Shown: positions 50,881-59,196 of the stretch, in pieces
How the letters are laid out: each line of letters begins with the position of its first letter
Position numbering within the stretch: position 1 is the first letter of the stretch
Translations under genes and position numbers: made by a program
From: Planctomycetota bacterium
GTDB taxonomy: Bacteria > Planctomycetota > Phycisphaerae > Phycisphaerales > UBA1924
DNA length: 64,000 nt
Direction: 5' to 3'
NCBI GenBank assembly: GCA_020831805.1
Contig: JAFIFX010000015.1
Span: forward strand, 1 to 64,000
The notes under the pieces: model-generated
Databases searched by the model: none
Told to the model about the DNA's origin: nothing
Seen by the model: only the letters and a program-made list of their open reading frames with translations

Positions 50881-53800
50881 TCAGGCGTGCGGCCGGTCGA
50901 CATCCGCGTCGACCGGCTCGTCGAGCATCCTCAGCTCCGGGTTGGGCAGCATGGGGTTGCGCCGCGGGACATCCGTCCGCCCGGTCCACAGCACGCGCCC
51001 GGCGTGGGCGATGTCGTCGAGCACCATCAGCAGGCTCGGCAGCACCACCAGGATGATGACCGTCGCGCTGAGCAGCCCGCAGGCGATCGTGATCGCCATC
51101 GGGATCAGGAACCGCGCCTGGAAACTCTGCTCGAGCATCAGCGGCGTCAGGCCGAGCACCGTCGTCACCGTCGTCAGCACGATGGCGCGCAGCCGCGCCC
51201 GTCCGGCGGCGATCCCCGCCTCGCGCACCGACACACCGTTCCGACGCTCGTGGTTGAAGAACTCCATCAGGATCAGCGAGTCGTTGACCACCACGCCCGC
51301 CAGCGCGATGAACCCGATCAGCGACAGGAAGGTCAACGCGTAGCCCAGGATCAGGTGCCCCCAGATCATCCCGATCGTCGCGAACGGGATCGCCGCCATC
51401 ACCGCCAGCGGCTGGGTGAAGCTGCCGAACAGCCACGCGAGGATCACATAGATCAGCCCCGCGGCCAGCGCCATGCCCAGCGGCAGGGACCCGAACGACT
51501 CTTTCATGTCCTTCTGCCGCCCGCGTTCGATCAGACGCACGCCGGGCAGATCCGCCACCCGCTCGGCCAGGATCGGCGCGATCTCCGCCGCGATGCGGTC
51601 CGGGTTGCCCAGCGCCCGGTTCACATCCGCCGTGACGCTGATCGCCCGGCGCCGGTCGATGCGCCGGATGGTCGCCTCGGTCTCCCCCTCCTCGATGTCG
51701 GCCACCTCGGACAGCGGCACCGGCGTCCCGTCCGGCGTGAACACGAACTGCCGCTCCAGCGCGGCCAGCGAGCGACGCACCCGGTCCGGCGTGATCACGC
51801 GGACCTTCACATCCTCGCGATCGCCCGCGAAGGTGTACGGCTCGAGCCCGAAGACCATCGCCTGGATCTGGCGGCCAAGCGAGGCCCGCGTGAAGCCCAG
51901 CTCAGACGCGCCGTCCCGCAGCGTGAAGCGGATCTCGCGGCTGCCCGCGTCGGAGTCGTCGGCGATGCCGTACACGCCGTCGTAATCGGCGAGCACGCGC
52001 TTGATCCGCCTGACCGCCTCGTGCAGGTCCGCGCCCTCGTCGCCCACCGCGGTGAAGGTCAGCGCCGGCCCGCCCGGCCCGCCGGAGACGCCCTCCATGC
52101 GGATGCTGCGCACATCGGGGATGACGCCCAGCTCGTCCTGGATCGCCTGGATCACCTGGCTGCTGGGCCGGTCGCGGAACTCGACCGGCGTCAGCTCCAG
52201 GATGATCTGGCCCAGGTGCGACGCGTTGGACCCGAAGGTCGCCCCGTCCAGCTCGCCCACCGCCCCGGCCTGGGCGAAGATCGACGCGACCTCGGGCTGC
52301 GCCAGCGCGATCGACTCGACCCGCCCGACGACCTCGTCGGTCCGTGACAGCGCCGTCCCGATGGGCATCGTGACTGTGATGTTGATCGTCTCGGCGTCGT
52401 CCTCCTCGAAGAAGATGAACTCGAGCCGCCCGCTGGTGTACATCCCCGCCGAGACCACCAGCACGGCCAGGGCCGCCGCGATCGTGATGTACCGGTGCGT
52501 GATCGACCACTCCAGCAGCCGGGTGTAGCGAGGCATCAGCAGCGTCTGGAAGAACCACTCCCGCCCGCGGTCCATCCGCGCCTCGACCCGGCGCAGCCGC
52601 GACTCGCGCTTGCGGACCCGCGCCCGGTCCACGCCGCGCAGGCTGTCGGCCATGTGCACCGGCAGGATGTACAGGCACTCGATCAGCGAGATTCCCAGCG
52701 CGCACGCCACCACCACCGGCAGCACGCCCAGGAAATCGCCGATCTGCCCGTCGATCAACGCCAGCGGCAGGAAGGCGCAGATCGTCGTCAGCACCGTCGT
52801 GACCACCGGCCAGAGCACCTGGTCCGTGCCCCGCACCGCCGCGACCGTCGCCAGCTCGCCCCGCTCGTGGCGCGCGGCGATGTTCTCCGACACCACGATC
52901 GCGTCGTCCACCAGGATGCCGATCACGATGATCAGCCCGAACATCGTCAGCAGATTCAGCGTCACTCCCACGATGGACATCACCGCCAGCGCGCCCAGCA
53001 TCGACACGATCAGCCCCAGCGCCACCCAGAACGAGATCCGCCAGTTCAGCAGCACCACCAGCGTGGCGAAGACCAGCAATCCGCCCTGGAAGGCGTTGCG
53101 CGTCAGCAGATCCAGACGCCCCTTCACGAAGCGGGCCAGGTCCGTCGAGATGTCCAGGTCCCCCGGCGGCGGCGCGACCTGGTAGCGCTCCAGCCCCATC
53201 CGGTAGGCCGCGTACCGGTCCGACACCATCGCCGGGTCCGGCGGGCGGGCCATCCGCTCCGGCCGGGCGCCGGGGTCCGCGCCGTTCCGCTCCCACGCCT
53301 CCAGCGCCGCCCGGTGGCGCTGGTCGGCCGCCCGCTCCGTGCCCATCGAGAGCAGGGCCAGCTTGACCCGCTCGCGCCGGTTCAGCTCGATGTCCTCACC
53401 GCGCCGGCCCGCCGCGTACGCCTTGACCATGTCGGCGATCCGGATCACATCCTGCTGTCCCACGCGGAACACCGTCAGCGTCATCGCCGGCTTGCCGTTG
53501 AAGCGGACCTCCAGGTCGTCGTCGACGAACCCGTCGCTGACCGTCGCGATGTCCCCGAGCCGCAGGACCCCGCCCTGGCCCTGCGCCCGCAGCACGATGT
53601 TCCGCACCGCGTCGGCCCGCTCCTCCACCCCCATCGACCGCACCGCGACCGTCGAGGTCTGCCCGCGGACCGACCCGCCGGGCATTTCCACCATCGCCGC
53701 GGCCACCCGGTCGGAGATCTCCGACAGGCTCATCCGGTGCATGACCGCCAGCTCCGGCTCCACCTCCACCCGCAGCTCGTCCGCCCGGAAGCCCTCCGGC

Positions 53801-54312
53801 GAGATGTCCGTGATCCCCGGCAGGCTGAGCAGATCGTCGCGGCACTGGCGGATGAAGTTCTTCATCGTCCGCTCGTCCGCGTCCCCCGCGATCGAGAGCA
53901 CGATCGCCGGCAGGTTCGGCTCGATGATGTCCACGATGATGCGGTCGGACTGCTCGGGCAGGTCCTGCAGCGCGTCCATCTCGCGCTTCACTTCCGCCGC
54001 CGCCCGCTCGATCGAGACCCCGTCCTCGAACTCGACCAGCACCGCGGCCAGGCCCTCCGAGACCGTCGTCACGATCTCCTTGACCCCCGTGATGTCCGCG
54101 ACGCTGTCCTCGATCTTCCTGGCCAGCGCCGACTCGACCTCCGCCGGCGCGGCGCCGGGATACGGCGCGAGGATGCTCACGATCCGCGGCTGCACATACG
54201 GGAAGAACTCACGCCGCAGCGTCAGCCCGAACAGCACCCCTGCCCCGATGATCGTGAGCATCACCAGGTTGGCGACCACCGGCTTGCGAACTCCGAAGCG
54301 GGCGATGCTCAT
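50881..54312 (-). CDS. RND-family efflux pump, inner-membrane subunit
   Basis: A 1143-residue resistance-nodulation-division transporter, driving export by proton motive force. Twelve hydrophobic helices sit in the usual 1+5+1+5 order with two large periplasmic loops. Landmarks: FGVRKPVVANLVMLTIIGAGVLFG (TM1), LNLLTMFGLIIVIGILVDDAIVVSENI (TM4 with the proton-relay aspartates), and LSLIGFIALAGVVVNDSLILMEFFN (TM10). Long for the family because of extra loop sequence around residues 330-390 (AYAAGRRGEDIELNRRERVKLALL...). It follows the adaptor gene by 3 bases, forming an operon; an outer-membrane TolC-like partner is not in the window. Substrate unknown. Confidence 0.92.
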   Translation of the reverse strand: MSIARFGVRKPVVANLVMLTIIGAGVLFGLTLRREFFPYVQPRIVSILAPYPGAAPAEVESALARKIEDSVADITGVKEIVTTVSEGLAAVLVEFEDGVSIERAAAEVKREMDALQDLPEQSDRIIVDIIEPNLPAIVLSIAGDADERTMKNFIRQCRDDLLSLPGITDISPEGFRADELRVEVEPELAVMHRMSLSEISDRVAAAMVEMPGGSVRGQTSTVAVRSMGVEERADAVRNIVLRAQGQGGVLRLGDIATVSDGFVDDDLEVRFNGKPAMTLTVFRVGQQDVIRIADMVKAYAAGRRGEDIELNRRERVKLALLSMGTERAADQRHRAALEAWERNGADPGARPERMARPPDPAMVSDRYAAYRMGLERYQVAPPPGDLDISTDLARFVKGRLDLLTRNAFQGGLLVFATLVVLLNWRISFWVALGLIVSMLGALAVMSIVGVTLNLLTMFGLIIVIGILVDDAIVVSENIAARHERGELATVAAVRGTDQVLWPVVTTVLTTICAFLPLALIDGQIGDFLGVLPVVVACALGISLIECLYILPVHMADSLRGVDRARVRKRESRLRRVEARMDRGREWFFQTLLMPRYTRLLEWSITHRYITIAAALAVLVVSAGMYTSGRLEFIFFEEDDAETINITVTMPIGTALSRTDEVVGRVESIALAQPEVASIFAQAGAVGELDGATFGSNASHLGQIILELTPVEFRDRPSSQVIQAIQDELGVIPDVRSIRMEGVSGGPGGPALTFTAVGDEGADLHEAVRRIKRVLADYDGVYGIADDSDAGSREIRFTLRDGASELGFTRASLGRQIQAMVFGLEPYTFAGDREDVKVRVITPDRVRRSLAALERQFVFTPDGTPVPLSEVADIEEGETEATIRRIDRRRAISVTADVNRALGNPDRIAAEIAPILAERVADLPGVRLIERGRQKDMKESFGSLPLGMALAAGLIYVILAWLFGSFTQPLAVMAAIPFATIGMIWGHLILGYALTFLSLIGFIALAGVVVNDSLILMEFFNHERRNGVSVREAGIAAGRARLRAIVLTTVTTVLGLTPLMLEQSFQARFLIPMAITIACGLLSATVIILVVLPSLLMVLDDIAHAGRVLWTGRTDVPRRNPMLPNPELRMLDEPVDADVDRPHA

Positions 54313-54315
54313 GCC

Positions 54316-55752
54316 TTAGCCCCCCCCGGCCCGGTCCGCCCGGACGCCCGCCTCGTCCGAAACCAGCACCCGCGCGCCCGGCTCGAGCTGCTCGAGCGCG
54401 GTCACCGCCACCTTCGAGCCCGGGGGCGGCGCCGTCTCCGGATCCAGCACGATCCACTCCGACTCGGTCGGATCGATCTCCGGGAACCGCCCGTCGATCG
54501 CGTAGCCCGTCCGCACCGGGTGCGGCCGCACCCGCAGCTCGCCCCCCTCGTCCGGCACCAGCAGCAGGACCCGCCCCGACCGGATCGCCCGGCGCGGCAG
54601 GATCACCCGCTCGACCGTGTCCGGCGTCCGCACCCGCGCGTGCACGAACGATCCCGGCAGCATCCGGTCCGACCGCACGGGGTCCTGGCGCACCTCCACG
54701 AACACCGTGATCGTCCGGCTCGCCGGGTCCGCCTCCGGCGCCAGCCGGGTGATCGTCCCGATGTGCGTCGGACCGGCGCCGGCCGGCCCGTTCCACAGGC
54801 TCACCGCGCCGGGCTTGCCCACCACCCGGTCGATCCACCCCGCCGCCGCCGCCGGCAACCGCAGCGGCACCTCCAGCCGCGACAGGTCGACCACCTCCGC
54901 CGCCGACGCCCCCGCCGCGACGGTGTCGCCGGGTCGCGGCGTGATCGTGTGGATCACGCCGTCGATCGGGCTGGTCACCCGCGTGCGATTCAGGTTCCGT
55001 CGCGCGATCCGTTCATCCGCGCGGAGCCCGGCCAGCTCCGCCTGCAGCGTGTTCCGCCGGCTCGGGATCAGGTCGATCTGCTGGAGCAGCACCGTCAGTT
55101 CTCGCTCCGCACGACGCACCGCGGTCAACCGTGCGTCCACCTCGCCCTGGTTGGCCGCCCCCCGGTCCGCGGCCTCGCTGATCCGCTCCAGGTCCCGATA
55201 CGCCGCGGCGATCTCATCCTCGGCCAGCTCGGCCTGCATCCGCAGCCGAGATGACTCCACATCCAGCGCCTCCAGCCGCGACGACGCCGCCACCACTCCC
55301 TGCTCGGCCCGGGCCAGCGCGGCCTCATAGTCCGCCGGATCGATCGCAAACAACAGATCCCCCCGGCGCACCGTCCGGCCCGCCTCCGCCTCCTCCGGGC
55401 GCTCGATCACCAGCCCCCCCACCTCCGGCGCCACCCCGGCGCGGTTCATCGAGCGCACCGTCCCGAACCCGTCCCAGGTCCGATCGACCGCCCGCGGATC
55501 CGCCGGCACCACCCGCACCGTCAGCGGCGCCGGGGGCTCGGTCCGGACCCGGCTCTGCTCGCGCCCCATGTTCATCAGCCCGAAAATCACCCCGGCCCCC
55601 ACCAGCAACGCCGCGATCACCAGCAGCCGCGTGCCCAGGGCGAGCCCGAACCGCTGGCGCCGCCGGGACCTGGCCCCGGCTCGGGCGGGTTTCTTGGATG
55701 GCCCGGCGTCCTCGCGCTGGACATCGGACGCCGGCTCGGTCTGATCTCTCAC
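54316..55752 (-). CDS. RND efflux membrane-fusion (adaptor) protein
   Basis: A 478-residue HlyD/AcrA-type periplasmic adaptor linking the RND pump to an outer-membrane channel. Order: cytoplasmic basic N-terminus, transmembrane anchor (about 38-58), beta-barrel/lipoyl start GLVIERPEEAEAGRTVRRGDLLFAIDPADYEAALARAE, a coiled-coil hairpin (about 150-245), lipoyl return RVTSPIDGVIHTITPRPGDTVAAGASAAEVVDLS, and membrane-proximal domain. It is transcribed immediately before the RND gene. The adaptor is larger than AcrA because of the N-terminal extension. Confidence 0.9.
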   Translation of the reverse strand: MRDQTEPASDVQREDAGPSKKPARAGARSRRRQRFGLALGTRLLVIAALLVGAGVIFGLMNMGREQSRVRTEPPAPLTVRVVPADPRAVDRTWDGFGTVRSMNRAGVAPEVGGLVIERPEEAEAGRTVRRGDLLFAIDPADYEAALARAEQGVVAASSRLEALDVESSRLRMQAELAEDEIAAAYRDLERISEAADRGAANQGEVDARLTAVRRAERELTVLLQQIDLIPSRRNTLQAELAGLRADERIARRNLNRTRVTSPIDGVIHTITPRPGDTVAAGASAAEVVDLSRLEVPLRLPAAAAGWIDRVVGKPGAVSLWNGPAGAGPTHIGTITRLAPEADPASRTITVFVEVRQDPVRSDRMLPGSFVHARVRTPDTVERVILPRRAIRSGRVLLLVPDEGGELRVRPHPVRTGYAIDGRFPEIDPTESEWIVLDPETAPPPGSKVAVTALEQLEPGARVLVSDEAGVRADRAGGG

Positions 55753-55908
55753 GGATGGGGTCCTTGGCGGGGTGGGTCCTGGGCCCCCGAACGGGTCGTT
55801 TCGGGCGCCGCGAAGGGTGAGATGCTAGCGCGGTGCAACTTGTTGACAACGCCCACGCGGGGGTTTTCCCGCTATTGAACAATCGCCCATACGGCCGATG
55901 GCAGGGCC

Positions 55909-56961
55909 ATGGTCAAGTACCTCGGTTCCAAAAGGCGGCTGCTCGGCGCGATCGTGGAGGCTTGCGCCGCCGACGGCGCCCGCCGCGGGACCGCCATCGA
56001 CCTCTTCTCCGGCACCGCCCGCGTCGGCATGGCCCTTAAGGCCGCCGGATGGCGGGTCATCAGCAACGACCACACCGCCTTCGCCCATGTCCTCGCCACC
56101 GCCCATGTCCAGGCCGACCCCGAACGACTGGCCGAACGGGCGACCGCCCACATCGACGCCATCAACCGCCTCGACCCCGCACCCGGCTACATCACCCGGA
56201 CCTACTGCGAGCAGTCCCGCTTCTTCCACCCCGACAATGGCCCCCGCATCGACGCGGCCCGGGCCTACATCGCGTCTTTGGACACCGACGACGAACTCCG
56301 CGCCGTCCTGCTCGCCAGCCTGATCGAGGCCGCCGACCGCGTCGACTCGACCACCGGCGTGCAGATGGCCTACCTCAAGCAGTGGGCCCCCCGCGCCGCC
56401 CGGCCGCTCAGCCTGCGCCTGCCCGAGATGATCGCCCGCCCGGCCGCCGGCGCCTGCCGCGCCGTCCGCATGGACGCGCTCGACGCCGCGTCGGTCCTCT
56501 CGGGCGATGTCGCCTACCTCGATCCCCCCTACAACCAGCACAGCTACCTGTCCAACTACCACATCTGGGAGACGCTCGCGTCCGGCGACGAGCCCGAGGT
56601 GTTCGGCATCGCCTGCAAGCGCGTCGACTGCCGCACACGCAAGAGCCCCTTCAACTCCAAGCGCGCCATCGGCGACGCCCTCCGCGCCGTCCTCGACCGC
56701 CTCGACGCCGGCACCATCGTCCTCAGCTTCAACGACGAGGGCCACCTCACGCGGGACCAGCTCGAAGACATGCTCGCCGCCCGCGGCCCCATCGCCGTCC
56801 TCGAACGCGAGCAGGACCGCTATGTCGGCTGCAAGATCGGCATCCACAACCCCAGCGGCCGACGCGTCGGATCGGTCGGACGGCTCCGCAACACCGAGCT
56901 GATCTTCGTCGCCGGCCGGGCCGCAGCGCGCCTGCGCGACCTCGAACCCGTCGCCGCCTGA
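55909..56961 (+). CDS. D12-class DNA adenine methyltransferase
   Basis: A 350-residue N6-adenine methyltransferase of the Dam/D12 group. VKYLGSKRRLLGAIVEAC and the AdoMet motif AIDLFSGTARVGMALKAAGWRVISND lie at the N-terminus, and the catalytic motif VAYLDPPYNQHSYLSNYHIWETL near residue 205. This class methylates adenine in short sites, as solitary methyltransferases or in R-M systems. No restriction gene is adjacent, so it is probably a stand-alone methylase. The ATG lacks a clear ribosome site. Confidence 0.88.
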   Translation: MVKYLGSKRRLLGAIVEACAADGARRGTAIDLFSGTARVGMALKAAGWRVISNDHTAFAHVLATAHVQADPERLAERATAHIDAINRLDPAPGYITRTYCEQSRFFHPDNGPRIDAARAYIASLDTDDELRAVLLASLIEAADRVDSTTGVQMAYLKQWAPRAARPLSLRLPEMIARPAAGACRAVRMDALDAASVLSGDVAYLDPPYNQHSYLSNYHIWETLASGDEPEVFGIACKRVDCRTRKSPFNSKRAIGDALRAVLDRLDAGTIVLSFNDEGHLTRDQLEDMLAARGPIAVLEREQDRYVGCKIGIHNPSGRRVGSVGRLRNTELIFVAGRAAARLRDLEPVAA

Positions 56962-57049
56962 CCCCCATCCCCGACCCCCTGCCCGCGCACCGGACCGGGG
57001 CCGCCCCACGGCCGCGTATCATCCCGGCGTCCCCCACGGAGACCCCGCG

Positions 57050-58297
57050 ATGACCACCGCCGCCGCCACCCCCTTCGACCTGCGCACCGACGAAACCCTC
57101 AAAATGCTGGCCGATTCCGGCCAGTACAAGCACCTCCACGAGCTCGACTCGCCCATGGACGCCGTCGTCCGCATGGTCGGCGACGACGGCAAGGCCCGCG
57201 AGGTCCTCTGCTTCTGCTCCAACAACTACCTCGGCCTGGCCAACGACCCCCGCGTCGTCGACGCCGGCATCGAGGGCCTGAAGAAGTACGGCGCGGGCAC
57301 CGCCTCCGTCCGCTTCATCTGCGGCACCTTCACCCCGCACAACACGCTCGAGGCCACCATCGCCCGCTACATGGGCACCGAGTCCGCCTACACCTTCGTC
57401 TCCTGCTGGACCGCCACCGAGGCCCTGTTCCCCACGGTGTGCGAGCCCGGCGACCTCATCCTCTCCGACGAACTCAACCACGCCTGCATCATCGACGCCA
57501 TCCGCCTGACCCCCGTGATCAAGAAGGGCGTGCTCAAGGGCGTCTACAAGCACGCCGACCTGAACTCCCTGCGCGAGAAACTCACCGCCGCCCGCGACAA
57601 CACCGAGGTCACCGGCCAGATCTGGGTCATCACCGACGGCGTGTTCTCGATGGAGGGCGCCGTCGCCGACCTGCCCGGCATCCGCAAGCTCTGCGACGAG
57701 TTCGGCGCGATGCTCGTCGTCGACGACTCCCACGGCCACGGCGTCATGGGCCCCACCGGCCGCGGCACCCACGAGCACTTCGGCATGTGCCCGGGCGGGG
57801 CCGGCTTCCAGCCGGCCAACGGCGTCGTCGATGTCTTCACCGGCACCCTGGGCAAGGCCCTCGGCGGCGGCGCGGGCGGCTTCGTCGCCGGCTCCAAGCG
57901 CCTGACCGAACTGCTCATCCAGCGCGGCCGCCCCACCCTGTTCTCCAACGCCCTGCCCGTCACCGTCGCCTGCAGCGCGAACAAGGCCATCGAGACCCTG
58001 TTGGACGAGCCCCAGCGCGTCGAACGCCTGCGCCGCAATGTCGCCAAGGTGCGCAAGGACCTCGCCGCCGCGGGCTTCGAGGTCATGGACTCACCCACCG
58101 CCATCTGCCCGATCATCGTCGGCGATACCGCCAAGGCCATCGCGATGTCCAAGAAACTGCTGGACAAGGGCGTGTTCGTGATCGGCTTCGGCTACCCCGT
58201 GGTGCCCGAGGGCACCGCCCGCCTGCGGATCCAGATGTCCTCGGCCCACACGGACGAGCACATCGACCGGTTGGTTGAGGCGATCAAGTCTTTGTAA
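57050..58297 (+). CDS. kbl: PLP-dependent alpha-oxoamine synthase (glycine C-acetyltransferase type)
   Basis: A 415-residue PLP enzyme of the Kbl/BioF/HemA family; overall sequence best fits 2-amino-3-ketobutyrate CoA ligase, which makes or uses glycine and acetyl-CoA in threonine breakdown. Motifs: CSNNYLGLANDPRVVDAGIEGLKKYGAGTASVRFICGT, ILSDELNHACIIDAIRL, LVVDDSHGHGVMGPTGRGTHEHFG, and the PLP lysine in VFTGTLGKALGGGAGG (about residue 268). Just before the last motif the usual short turn is lengthened by about ten residues (CPGGAGFQPANG) encoded by a repeat family B palindrome. GGAGA precedes ATG 57050. No threonine dehydrogenase gene is adjacent, so the exact substrate is inferred. Confidence 0.87.
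   Translation: MTTAAATPFDLRTDETLKMLADSGQYKHLHELDSPMDAVVRMVGDDGKAREVLCFCSNNYLGLANDPRVVDAGIEGLKKYGAGTASVRFICGTFTPHNTLEATIARYMGTESAYTFVSCWTATEALFPTVCEPGDLILSDELNHACIIDAIRLTPVIKKGVLKGVYKHADLNSLREKLTAARDNTEVTGQIWVITDGVFSMEGAVADLPGIRKLCDEFGAMLVVDDSHGHGVMGPTGRGTHEHFGMCPGGAGFQPANGVVDVFTGTLGKALGGGAGGFVAGSKRLTELLIQRGRPTLFSNALPVTVACSANKAIETLLDEPQRVERLRRNVAKVRKDLAAAGFEVMDSPTAICPIIVGDTAKAIAMSKKLLDKGVFVIGFGYPVVPEGTARLRIQMSSAHTDEHIDRLVEAIKSL
57796..57818. repeat. Family B palindrome inside the kbl-type gene
   Basis: GGGCCGGCTTCCAGCCGGCC lies in frame, encoding the GAGFQPA segment of a loop where relatives lack these residues. Confidence 0.7.
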
Positions 58298-58317
58298 ACA
58301 CTGATCAGCACATCACA

Positions 58318-58387
58318 AGCCGCGCACGGAGGAAGCGGACTTGTCGCCTGCCAAGAACGAAGATGTCGGCTTCCTCCGTGCGCGGCT
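58318..58387. repeat. Long hairpin between convergent genes (family D)
   Basis: AGCCGCGCACGGAGGAAGC (58318-58336) and GCTTCCTCCGTGCGCGGCT (58369-58387) are perfect 19-base inverted arms separated by 32 bases. It overlaps the end of the zinc-ribbon gene by 2 bases and could end transcription from both sides. A looser copy is at 44757-44914. Confidence 0.8.
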
Positions 58388-58823
58388 ATGTGCCCTCCGC
58401 CCCCATCCCCTTCCCCCACGCCTCCGGAACCTTCACCCCCGGCGCGGCCGACCACGACGCCACCACCTCCCCCGCCCGGACGACATACCCGCACTCCGGG
58501 CATGTGTGCACGGCGTCGGGGTCCGTCGGCTCGAACAGGTCGTAGGTGCAGTTCGGGCACGGCACCAGCGCCGCGCCGGCGTTGATCCGCTTCTTGACCC
58601 GCCACCAGGCAGGCAGATCCCGACGCCGCATCAGCAACGCGATCAGCACGAAGACATACAACATCAGCCCGATGAGGGCCGCGGTGTGAAACCGCGTGTC
58701 CGTCGTGAACCGCTCCACGGCGAAATGCGCCGCAAACCCGGGAACGCTGGCCAGCATCACCACGGCAACATCACGGCAGACACGCCGGAAGACGGGCGGC
58801 AGACGCACGCGGCTTCGCTTCAT
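58386..58823 (-). CDS. Zinc-ribbon membrane protein
   Basis: A 145-residue protein with two hydrophobic segments (AVVMLASVPGFAAHFAVERF and AALIGLMLYVFVLIALLMRR) followed by a zinc ribbon CPNCTYDLFEPTDPDAVHTCPECGYVV. Here the ribbon is after the helices, the reverse of the other three ribbon proteins in the window. Start 58823 has a TACGAT box at 5 bases and no Shine-Dalgarno. Function unknown. Confidence 0.7.
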   Translation of the reverse strand: MKRSRVRLPPVFRRVCRDVAVVMLASVPGFAAHFAVERFTTDTRFHTAALIGLMLYVFVLIALLMRRRDLPAWWRVKKRINAGAALVPCPNCTYDLFEPTDPDAVHTCPECGYVVRAGEVVASWSAAPGVKVPEAWGKGMGAEGT

Positions 58824-58828
58824 GCCCG

Positions 58829-58834
58829 ATCGTA
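58829..58834 (-). promoter_or_regulatory. TACGAT box 5 nt before start (putative leaderless promoter)
   Basis: On the minus strand TACGAT ends 5 bases before the ATG at 58823. Confidence 0.45.
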
Positions 58835-58877
58835 GTTCGGCTTGTCACCGGCGGAGGCCGGCCCGGTCTCGCGCCGC

Positions 58878-59087
58878 TCAGTCGTTGAGGACGAAGGTGA
58901 CCTTCATGTTGACGCGGTAGGCGGAGATGTGGCCGTCCTGGACATCGAGGGTCATCTCCTGGATCCAGGCGCCGGTGACATTGTCGAGGGTTTTGCAGGT
59001 TCGCTCGATGCCCTTCTGGATGGCGTGGTCGAAGCTCTTGTCGCTCTGGGCGGTGATCTCAGTGACGCGTGCGATGCTCGAAGCCAT
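58878..59087 (-). CDS. Dodecin, flavin-storage protein
   Basis: A 69-residue dodecin: a small beta-alpha-beta-beta protein that assembles into a hollow dodecamer binding flavins. The whole sequence fits the family: VTEITAQSDKSFDHAIQKGIERTCKTLDNVTGAWIQEMTLDVQDGHISAYRVNMKVTFVL, with the flavin-stacking tryptophan at about residue 41 and glutamine two positions later (WIQE). GGAGG lies 6 bases before ATG 59087. A TAGGCT promoter box stands about 30 bases upstream. Confidence 0.93.
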   Translation of the reverse strand: MASSIARVTEITAQSDKSFDHAIQKGIERTCKTLDNVTGAWIQEMTLDVQDGHISAYRVNMKVTFVLND

Positions 59088-59184
59088 GGTTGCCTCCTTC
59101 TGGTTCTTGGTTCAGCCTAACACGCCGGGGCGATGATGCAAGGAGAAACTGGGGGGGTGGTCCGCCCGGGCCGCTGGTCCCGGA

Positions 59185-59190
59185 TAGGCT
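59185..59190 (+). promoter_or_regulatory. TAGGCT box 6 nt before start (putative leaderless promoter)
   Basis: TAGGCT ends 6 bases before ATG 59197 of the prephenate dehydrogenase gene; no Shine-Dalgarno is present. Confidence 0.45.
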
Positions 59191-59196
59191 TGGGTC

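Noticed and set aside
50887-55254. Long plus-strand frames opposite the RND pump and adaptor genes
   Set aside because: Arg/His/Pro-rich antisense of typical RND and adaptor proteins; no motifs.
48700-58900. A shift from G-rich to C-rich plus strand suggesting a replication origin or terminus
   Set aside because: The change follows individual genes and their third-codon bias, reverses again after 58.9 kb, and no dnaA boxes or dif-like site were seen.
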